A stretch of 8,812 bases of DNA from Phycisphaerae bacterium (GTDB taxonomy: Bacteria > Planctomycetota > Phycisphaerae > Phycisphaerales > SM1A02). Location of the stretch: NCBI GenBank assembly GCA_018665385.1, contig JABJDN010000199.1:1-8812 (forward strand), read 5' to 3'. Both the position numbers and the translations under genes were made by a program. Below the pieces are notes generated by a model. The model searched no databases. It had not been told where the DNA came from and saw only the letters and a list, made by a program, of their open reading frames with translations. Below are positions 1 to 5,487 of this stretch, in pieces; the stretch's first letter is position 1; every line of letters begins with the position of its first letter.

Positions 1-15
1 CTGGACTTTCCTTAA

Positions 16-89
16 TGGGCCATACAGGACTCGAACCTGTGACTTCTTCGGTGTAAACGAAGCGCTCTAGCCAACTGAGCTAATGGCCC
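16..89 (-). tRNA. tRNA-Val (anticodon UAC)
   Basis: The minus strand folds into a complete cloverleaf. A 7-bp acceptor stem (GGGCCAT with ATGGCCC) is followed by discriminator A. The D arm is GCTC/GAGC, the anticodon stem is CTTCG/CGAAG, and the T arm is ACAGG/CCTGT around a TTCGAGT loop. The 7-base anticodon loop TTTACAC puts TAC at the anticodon (plus-strand 53-55), which reads GUA and wobbling GUG valine codons. The 3' CCA is not encoded (the next bases are TTA), so it must be added after transcription. There is no intron and no neighbouring tRNA within the window. The gene lies 74 bp downstream of the ATPase gene on the same strand. Confidence 0.96.
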
Positions 90-120
90 TCAAATTTTCA
101 GATCGATTCACTCAGTGGGA

Positions 121-147
121 ATAGTAACAGATGGGAGCTGTAATCAA
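121..147 (-). promoter_or_regulatory. possible sigma70-type promoter for tRNA-Val
   Basis: On the minus strand TTGATT (142-147) is followed after 15 bases by TACTAT (121-126). These match the -35 and -10 consensus at 5 of 6 and 4 of 6 positions. A start around position 115 would leave a leader of about 25 bases before the mature tRNA end at 89. The spacer is shorter than the preferred 17, and the motif was found by eye, so it is only a candidate. The alternative is that the tRNA is processed from read-through of the upstream operon. Confidence 0.25.
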
Positions 148-150
148 GGG

Positions 151-174
151 CTGGTAGTTATTGCTAACTGCCAG
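151..174 (-). terminator. hairpin spanning the ATPase stop codon; weak terminator or 3'-end structure
   Basis: Two 10-base arms (151-160 and 165-174) pair around a 4-base loop. In the minus-strand transcript the loop reads GCAA, a GNRA-type tetraloop, and the stem has one C/A mismatch. The TAG stop of the ATPase gene (164-166) sits at the top of the hairpin. No U-run follows (the next bases are CCCTTGATTA), so it does not meet the criteria for an intrinsic terminator. It could stabilise the mRNA 3' end, or be chance. Confidence 0.25.
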
Positions 175-3100
175 GTGAGGCATACGGTCTGAAGGGTTCT
201 ATTGTACCAGTTTCTTCGCTGTAGAGCAAAGCCCTATGCATGCCAAGCCTTGCAGCGTCTGGCATATCGATGAGGTTCGTAGAATCGTTTGCGCCCATTT
301 GCAAGAGCACACGCATATCGAACTCTCGAAGTGACTGCCTGTCGAATGTACGGTTCAAATTTGCGAGCGTGTCGGTAGAAGTAATGACATGAATACCAAG
401 CGGAGGACCTTCTTTGAGAAGCTCTGCAAGTATTTGGCTCGCGGTCTTTTGTTTGTCTTCACCACCAACAGAATATCCGTAATCGTCTTCGTCCCTGCGA
501 AGATCGCGGAATCGGTGCAACGCATTCACAACAAAGAAAATGGAAGGGGACGTTGAAGATTCTTCTTGCATGCGTTTTTGAAGTTCCTCGTTCAACAAAG
601 CCATCGCCTGTTCAACATCGCGCACGCCAATAGATTGCACTTCGTTTGTCATGCCTGCAGTTGTATGTGCAATAACGCCCGAGTGCGATGCATCTTTTGG
701 AGTGCCATCAAGGACAAGGAACTTTGCTCCGCCTGTAGAATATTGCGAATCAAGCGAGAGCAAAGAACTGTTTATAAGGTTCGTTGTTGTTTCGTCTTGT
801 TGTCCGACTATAAGTAGATTGCTTCCAGAGGTGTGCCTAAACGTGGCAGACGTATCCCCAGTAATCGCCATCGCGCCGCCAAGCCAAGCTGAAACAACTA
901 GAGGTTTTTCTTCCTGTATAACACTCATAAAGGCGGAGTTTTCTGACAAATACACAGGCTGGTTGCCTTCGTACACAACCATCTCGCGGTCATTCCCTTT
1001 ATCGCGTTGTATTAAATCTTCAAGGAAGACTTCGCGTTCTTTATCGTTGAGCCAAACAACTTGGAATGGGGAGTTGCCCTCGACATTACCTGCAGCATCG
1101 TTGTAAATGGCTTCGCCCGGTCTGGAAAGTAAGCGCGCTGCAGCATTATCTTCGTTAAGAATAATGTAGCTGTCCTGTTCAGAACATTGCAATGCAACAC
1201 GCACTGCCATTTGGCCCATCGTAGAACGGCTTAATGTGTACGCGCCATCTAAAGTTTGCGAGCCCATGATTGCATGAATACCAAACGCTCGTCCTTGGCG
1301 AACTAATCTATCGAGTAACAAGTTTGCTTCTTGTGCAACTTTGTCGTCGTCCACGAAGAACTCTTGGAATTCATCAATAATCAGAAGTTGCCGCGGCATT
1401 GGGTCACTTGATTTTTCTCTAAAACCAGCGATGTCTTGCACGCCCAAATCGCGGAAGAGTTCGCCACGTCGTTTTAACTCTTCGTCAATTTTTTGCAATA
1501 CGCTGATACCAAATTCACGATCGCTTTCAACTGCAACTACGCGAGCATGTGGTAATTTATGAACGGCATACGTTTTAAACTCGACGCCTTTCTTAAAGTC
1601 GACAAGATAAAATTCGATTTCATCTGGGCTATACCACAACGCTAGATTTGTAATAAGAACATGCAAGAGCGTGGATTTTCCTGAGCCAGTTTTACCCGCA
1701 ACCAAAGCGTGCTGTGCAGTCCCTCTGCCAAGTGTGAGGTGTTGCAATTTTGTTGCCCCAGATCGCCCTAGTGGGATTGTGACTTTGTCCTTCGTAGAAT
1801 GCGACCAAATTTCTTCTGGCTGTGGAGCAATAACAGCGAAGGGGACTTCAACGCGGTGCGTGTTATCAGCAGATTGCCCGACTTGTTTCACAATAGTTGT
1901 TGCGACATTTTCTTCAGGAGGTGCTTCGAGTGTGAGCGGTAGCGTTCGTAACTCTTCATCGTCAATAGAGAAAGTCGCGCCGTCTTCGATAATCCGAATT
2001 GGAATTCGGTTCAGCGTGTCGTCGTCAATTCCAGCAGGTAAAGGCAGGGAATAATCTCGGTGAATGATGACGTGCACCCCGCATCGAGCGCCACTTGTAA
2101 CAATGCTCGCTAATCGCTTGCAGGAAATTTCTGAGAAGTTGTTTGGGAAATCAGCAATCACTAAGAAACGGTACGGTTCTGCAATTTCGCCTGCTTGCTT
2201 ATTGTATGCATCGATAGATTCGAATTCATTTCGCAGATACTTTTGAATAACTGTTTCCATGTGCTCTGTTAAGCGAGCGAGTTGTGTTTCGATATGCCTT
2301 GGTTCTGTCCATGCTCTGTCAAGAAGTTGCGACTCTTCGTAATCTGCAAGATGCAAAACACTTGCAAATGTTTGCCCTAATCCAACCGGGTCAATAAGCG
2401 TAAACTTTGCTTTTCCGGGAGGGATAGTTGTAAGAACCCTCAACATTGCATTCTGTAAAAGAGAAATACATGTTTTTCGTTCCTTGCCAGATGAAGACAC
2501 TAGCAGTGATGTGTCACTTGGCAACGAAGCACACATTGGAATCGAAAGCACTGGTTCAATGCATAGTTTCAATTCGTCACTTATAGGCAGGTCGCATGCG
2601 ATGGCAGCAAGCTCTAATTCAAATGAACCAAGTGGAATTGTGCTTGCATTGACTGTATTAGGTTCCCAAGAGGACCAATCGCTTCCCCAAGATGGATGGT
2701 CTAACTGGTTGCTTGTATTTTGCGTACGTACTTCGTTGTTTAACATTGTAAGCGTTGAATTCCAACGATTCGAGAGCTTTTGCATCGTGGTTGTTCGTAG
2801 ATCTGAAGTTGATTGCAACGCAGTCGAATAGGTTTTGTTGATTGCAGCAATTTCATTCTGCTCATCAAGTTCAAGTTGTGCAATCGTGTTTTCAAAAATT
2901 GAGTTAGTTTCATCGGTGTCTTGCTCTAACTTTATTTTGCACTTTTCTGCGACACTTGCAAAGCGGACTTTTTCTTTGTCTAAATCTTTTTGTATTAAAC
3001 GGTCAACTTCTTTCAGCCTTGGTTTATATTTATCTTCGGCTTTTTTTACTTCGACGTCACGATTAGTAGTTATTGCTAACTCTTTTGCCCTGCGTTGCGC

Positions 3101-3961
3101 GTCAATTGCTTCAATTGATTTGTCGTATGCGAGTTTTGCTCGATTCACATTGAGCGTAAACTCTGTATGCTTATGGCGAATCGAATTTTTTCCCGAAGCA
3201 AATGTGTACATAAGTAACAGCGTGGAAAGAATGAGCGTGCTTAGAGGAATAGCAAAGAGGGGGATTGAAACTGTCCAGTTTGTATATGCGCCTGCTCCGG
3301 CTACACCAGCTGCAGTGAACAAGAATACGATGCCGGCAGGTCGAAAGCCAACGAACCAAGTTGCTTTCGGGTCTGATTGAATAGCTTCTAATGCTTTGCT
3401 TGCAATCGCGACATATGCAGACATTGATTTGTTTGCTTCGTCTGCGTTTGAAAGTGCTGCAGATTGCGTAGTTTGACGCAAGCGAGAGAGTACTTTTGGG
3501 GCTTCTTCTGTAATGGCGTTGAGTTCTTCGTTTGTTTCTTCGAGCAAATCAATTGCAGTCTGCGCTTGCTTGCGAGGTTTGACCATTGCCCCTTCGTATA
3601 CAGATTCGGCAAGCCACATAGCTTCGTTCAGTTTTGCCTCGGTTTGCTCAGTGATGTCCTCTGCACTGGCATTGATTTCAATAATGCGAAGTTCATGTTT
3701 GTCGGTGAGCAGTTCAGGTTCAAGCTCTCTGCGTTCGTCTACTCGTGCAAGTGTTTTTGTCTTTCGTTGCTCTGCTTCAGTACGCTTTTGCTCGAAGGAT
3801 TCCCTGCTTTCTTCGAGCCCAGTTGTTTTTGCATGCTCAGCGCTTGCCGTTGCTGACTTGACAGTAGCAAGCAATTCTTTTTCTTCTGCAGTTGTCTCGC
3901 GAATAAGAGTGCGTACTGTAGAAATAAGTTGCGATTGGGTTTGTAGAAGAGATTCAGTCAT
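164..3961 (-). CDS. membrane-anchored triple FtsK/SpoIIIE-type ATPase with coiled coils (type VII secretion-like motor)
   Basis: The 1265-residue protein begins with a long charged helical region (about 20-165) rich in Glu, Lys, Arg and Ala. Two hydrophobic segments with a very short connecting loop follow (about 208-226 and 231-254), then a second coiled-coil region (about 260-415). Three FtsK-like modules fill the rest. Module 1 (about 430-690) has a degenerate P-loop (SSSGKERKT, 489-497) and a VIAD strand ending at D604. Module 2 (about 700-990) has a perfect Walker A GKTGSGKST (756-764), Walker B LLIIDE (859-864), and a GRAFGIHAIMGSQTL stretch typical of FtsK translocases. Module 3 (about 1010-1265) has lost both motifs (GQQDETTT near 1053; VVNA near 1146). 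In EccC/EssC secretion systems this type of ATPase drives export of WXG100 proteins. The WXG-like genes just upstream support that role rather than chromosome segregation. I see no DNA-reading gamma domain and no FHA domain. The ATG at 3961 lies 25 bp after the preceding stop without a clear Shine-Dalgarno. The family call is firm; the secretion role is inferred from context. Confidence 0.9.
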   Translation of the reverse strand: MTESLLQTQSQLISTVRTLIRETTAEEKELLATVKSATASAEHAKTTGLEESRESFEQKRTEAEQRKTKTLARVDERRELEPELLTDKHELRIIEINASAEDITEQTEAKLNEAMWLAESVYEGAMVKPRKQAQTAIDLLEETNEELNAITEEAPKVLSRLRQTTQSAALSNADEANKSMSAYVAIASKALEAIQSDPKATWFVGFRPAGIVFLFTAAGVAGAGAYTNWTVSIPLFAIPLSTLILSTLLLMYTFASGKNSIRHKHTEFTLNVNRAKLAYDKSIEAIDAQRRAKELAITTNRDVEVKKAEDKYKPRLKEVDRLIQKDLDKEKVRFASVAEKCKIKLEQDTDETNSIFENTIAQLELDEQNEIAAINKTYSTALQSTSDLRTTTMQKLSNRWNSTLTMLNNEVRTQNTSNQLDHPSWGSDWSSWEPNTVNASTIPLGSFELELAAIACDLPISDELKLCIEPVLSIPMCASLPSDTSLLVSSSGKERKTCISLLQNAMLRVLTTIPPGKAKFTLIDPVGLGQTFASVLHLADYEESQLLDRAWTEPRHIETQLARLTEHMETVIQKYLRNEFESIDAYNKQAGEIAEPYRFLVIADFPNNFSEISCKRLASIVTSGARCGVHVIIHRDYSLPLPAGIDDDTLNRIPIRIIEDGATFSIDDEELRTLPLTLEAPPEENVATTIVKQVGQSADNTHRVEVPFAVIAPQPEEIWSHSTKDKVTIPLGRSGATKLQHLTLGRGTAQHALVAGKTGSGKSTLLHVLITNLALWYSPDEIEFYLVDFKKGVEFKTYAVHKLPHARVVAVESDREFGISVLQKIDEELKRRGELFRDLGVQDIAGFREKSSDPMPRQLLIIDEFQEFFVDDDKVAQEANLLLDRLVRQGRAFGIHAIMGSQTLDGAYTLSRSTMGQMAVRVALQCSEQDSYIILNEDNAAARLLSRPGEAIYNDAAGNVEGNSPFQVVWLNDKEREVFLEDLIQRDKGNDREMVVYEGNQPVYLSENSAFMSVIQEEKPLVVSAWLGGAMAITGDTSATFRHTSGSNLLIVGQQDETTTNLINSSLLSLDSQYSTGGAKFLVLDGTPKDASHSGVIAHTTAGMTNEVQSIGVRDVEQAMALLNEELQKRMQEESSTSPSIFFVVNALHRFRDLRRDEDDYGYSVGGEDKQKTASQILAELLKEGPPLGIHVITSTDTLANLNRTFDRQSLREFDMRVLLQMGANDSTNLIDMPDAARLGMHRALLYSEETGTIEPFRPYASPGS

Positions 3962-3986
3962 TGGTAACGTGTATTGTAACTTAGGA

Positions 3987-4199
3987 TTAAGAGCACTCGT
4001 TTTTAGAACGTGTTATTACTTCGCCCATAGATTCCATCGAGCCTATGGCGGTGTTTATGCAATCGAGTAGAGGGTTAATGTGTTGCTCTTCGATTCGTTT
4101 GCTTACTGGGTCATTCCACTGCTCATTCGTCAGGCTCCATTGGTACATCAGGGCTTTGGTCGCTTTTGTTAACTGGGCTATTCCGGTTTGCGTGCTCAT
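3987..4199 (-). CDS. 70-residue helical W-x-D protein of the WXG/FtsK cassette
   Basis: This small protein appears all-helical, with W21 and a W-N-D at 28-30 at the expected turn of a WXG-like helical hairpin. A second helix contains EEQHINPLLDCI, and the protein ends in ...KNECS. No signal peptide or membrane segment is seen. I recall short proteins of this type (Trp-rich, W-x-D, then an acidic '...EEP L' helix, ending in CE or CS) beside FtsK-like genes in planctomycetes, but I cannot verify this here. It starts with ATG inside the end of the 214-residue gene, in a different frame, overlapping it by 77 bp, with a weak GGAA/CGGAAC ribosome site upstream. It ends 25 bp before the ATPase start. 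It may be a chaperone, an adaptor or a second small substrate. Its coding status rests on composition, placement and family resemblance. Confidence 0.75.
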   Translation of the reverse strand: MSTQTGIAQLTKATKALMYQWSLTNEQWNDPVSKRIEEQHINPLLDCINTAIGSMESMGEVITRSKNECS

Positions 4200-4767
4200 T
4201 TGCGTTTTGTTCCGTTTCTTCCTCGCCCTTGCGAGATATTGATGGAGATGTGGAGGTTGTTGTTGAAGTTTTTGGTTCTAAGGATGGGGCAACTGCAGAA
4301 AGATACTGTTCAAGTGTGGATATCGAGCGTTCAATAATTGCGACTGCTTTCAGTGCACTGCCATCAAGCGAAGAGCTGAGCGGTGAAATAGAGCCGCGGT
4401 ATTCGTTTGCGCTTCGTTCGTATGTTCTAGACCAACGTTTTGTTTGTTCTAATTTCTTTTTAGCAAACTCGATTTCTTCTTTGCGTCTTCGAACAAGCCT
4501 TACCTGGTCAGTAGGCCCACGAGGATTGTCGGGTTGCGAGAGAGTTGCTCTAAAAAGTTCACTCTTTGCTTGATTGAGAAGTTCTTCGCCTTTGCGTATT
4601 TGACGTATCCAATGCGTTGGTTGGTTTGATTCAATCCAAATTTTCATATGCGAAACTTCAGAGTCGCTCGTTGAAATGGCACGTTTTGCTTTATCAATGA
4701 ATTTGATAAGGGCAACACGAAATTCGCGCAGTGATTCTAATGATCGTACGTTTGCTGATTTCGCCAT
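4123..4767 (-). CDS. helical coiled-coil protein of the WXG/FtsK cassette, function unknown
   Basis: The 214-residue protein opens with SANVRSLESLREFR and is predicted helical to about residue 160, with many charged heptad-like stretches and Trp residues at intervals (KIWIES, HWIRQ, RWSRTYE). The last 50 residues are a low-complexity tail rich in Ser, Thr, Glu, Asn and Pro. No signal peptide, membrane helix or enzyme motif is visible. The ATG lies 3 bp after the WXG100-like stop, implying translational coupling; only a weak ACGGTAA-like site precedes it. The long helical form resembles extended WXG/LXG-type or accessory helical proteins of secretion loci, so it may be a partner, chaperone or substrate of the ATPase. 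The C-terminal 25 codons are shared out of frame with the next gene, which may explain the unusual tail. The gene is real; its role is unknown. Confidence 0.85.
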   Translation of the reverse strand: MAKSANVRSLESLREFRVALIKFIDKAKRAISTSDSEVSHMKIWIESNQPTHWIRQIRKGEELLNQAKSELFRATLSQPDNPRGPTDQVRLVRRRKEEIEFAKKKLEQTKRWSRTYERSANEYRGSISPLSSSLDGSALKAVAIIERSISTLEQYLSAVAPSLEPKTSTTTSTSPSISRKGEEETEQNANEHANRNSPVNKSDQSPDVPMEPDE

Positions 4768-4770
4768 GCG

Positions 4771-5043
4771 TTACCGTTGTTGTAAGTAATCCTCAATGCG
4801 TTGCGCCTTGCGAAGCAGGAAGGGGATTTGCTCGGCGGATAACTTGGCAAATCGATCCATCGCTTTGATAGTGGTATCAAATTCTTCTTCGAACTTGCGT
4901 TGTTCTTGGTCACGCCAACTTTGAGAAAGCGATGACATTCTTGAACGCATCACTTGTAATTGGTGCGTTAAATCGTCGTTAAACCGCTTCAGGTCATGGG
5001 CGAATCGGCGAATTTCTTCTGGGTCTGCTATTGCTTTTGCCAT
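4771..5043 (-). CDS. WXG100-like protein (type VII secretion-type small helical protein)
   Basis: At 90 residues the length fits the WXG100 (EsxA/ESAT-6-like) family. Two long amphipathic helices are apparent (about 8-40 and 46-85), separated by a turn S-W-R-D at 42-45, where the family normally has W-x-G. A conserved aromatic follows in the second helix (KFEEEF). There is no signal peptide, as expected for this family, whose members leave the cell as helical-hairpin dimers. The C terminus is ...EDYLQQR: Tyr86 is at the right place for the YxxxD/E export signal, but the acidic residue is replaced by Arg. The protein is encoded at the head of a cassette with an FtsK-like ATPase, the usual partner. 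An alternative is a structural adaptor that is not exported. The family assignment is good; secretion is inferred. Confidence 0.85.
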   Translation of the reverse strand: MAKAIADPEEIRRFAHDLKRFNDDLTHQLQVMRSRMSSLSQSWRDQEQRKFEEEFDTTIKAMDRFAKLSAEQIPFLLRKAQRIEDYLQQR

Positions 5044-5052
5044 AGTTAGGTT

Positions 5053-5057
5053 TCCTT
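5053..5057 (-). promoter_or_regulatory. ribosome binding site of the WXG100-like gene
   Basis: AAGGA on the minus strand lies 9 bases before the ATG at 5043 and overlaps the TAA stop of the preceding membrane-protein gene (5058-5056). Placing the site inside the stop codon of the upstream gene suggests that the two genes are translated from one message. It also supports the chosen start. Confidence 0.7.
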
Positions 5058-5487
5058 ATGTAGAAGGATACCTCTCTTGCATGTTTTTGGCGAGTTTTTC
5101 CCGAAGAATGATCAATATTACGCCAATAATGAGGAATAACCAAATGTGCCAGAATTCAACAAGGGGCGATGCTACAGGCAATACATCGAATCTAATTTCT
5201 TGTTGCTCTGTGCCATCAACTATATAGGTGAACGCAAATGGGCCTATGTCAGGTAACTCAATAGAGCTACGGGCTGCCAGTGGGATTATTGATTGGGCTT
5301 CAACAATGTTGCCTGTGTTGTCTGTAACGATGAACTGCAGTTGAAGGCGACCAACTCTTGCTGGCCAAGGTTCTGCGAAAACGGCAACGTTGTATTGTTC
5401 TGTCTTGGATGTTCTAATGAGATGGCCGTTGTCTGCGAAGGCGCAAGTGCAAAGAAGCAGTGTACAAACTAACAATGATTTAATCAT
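5056..5487 (-). CDS. FixH/YtkA-like exported, C-terminally anchored membrane protein
   Basis: This 143-residue protein has a Sec signal peptide (MIKSLLVCTLLLCTCAFA, likely cut after residue 18), a beta-rich extracytoplasmic domain (about 25-105) and one C-terminal membrane helix (about 112-128) with a basic cytoplasmic tail. The fold pattern 'YNVAVFAEPWPARVGRLQL ... VTDNTGNIVEA' resembles the YtkA/FixH type of domain, associated with assembly of copper-containing oxidases. It has no obvious Met/His copper-ligand cluster. Its ATG overlaps the TGA of the preceding gene (ATGA), so the two are coupled. The frame stays open upstream for another 68 codons, but that part lies inside the preceding gene, lacks export features and would bury the signal peptide. 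I infer a role with the upstream CtaG/iron-sulfur protein in oxidase maturation. The family call is tentative. Confidence 0.75.
   Translation of the reverse strand: MIKSLLVCTLLLCTCAFADNGHLIRTSKTEQYNVAVFAEPWPARVGRLQLQFIVTDNTGNIVEAQSIIPLAARSSIELPDIGPFAFTYIVDGTEQQEIRFDVLPVASPLVEFWHIWLFLIIGVILIILREKLAKNMQERYPST

Noticed and set aside
1..163. Possible integration site or mobile-element boundary at the tRNA-Val gene
   Set aside because: tRNA genes often mark island ends, but no integrase, direct repeat of the tRNA 3' end or insertion sequence is visible in the window.
154..169. 16-base exact repeat GTAGTTATTGCTAACT also found at 3066-3081
   Set aside because: Only two copies exist. The second is in ordinary coding sequence of the ATPase and is not part of a hairpin. 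There is no third copy or duplication flank, so coincidence is the simplest reading.
2835..3380. Plus-strand open frame of 181 codons opposite the ATPase coiled-coil and membrane region
   Set aside because: It lies entirely within the ATPase gene on the other strand. Its hydrophobic Ser/Phe/Ala composition is that expected from antisense reading of the coding helices.
164..3961. Chromosome-segregation FtsK or conjugative translocase
   Set aside because: The three tandem modules, coiled-coil N-terminus, lack of a DNA-reading gamma winged-helix end and the WXG-like neighbours point to a secretion-type ATPase. No relaxase or conjugation gene is present.
3513..4070. Plus-strand open frame of 185 codons opposite the 5' part of the ATPase gene
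   Set aside because: The product is a Ser-rich, low-information sequence typical of the antisense of a Glu/Lys/Ala-rich coiled-coil gene. It has no recognisable domain and crosses the ATPase start and the small-gene end.
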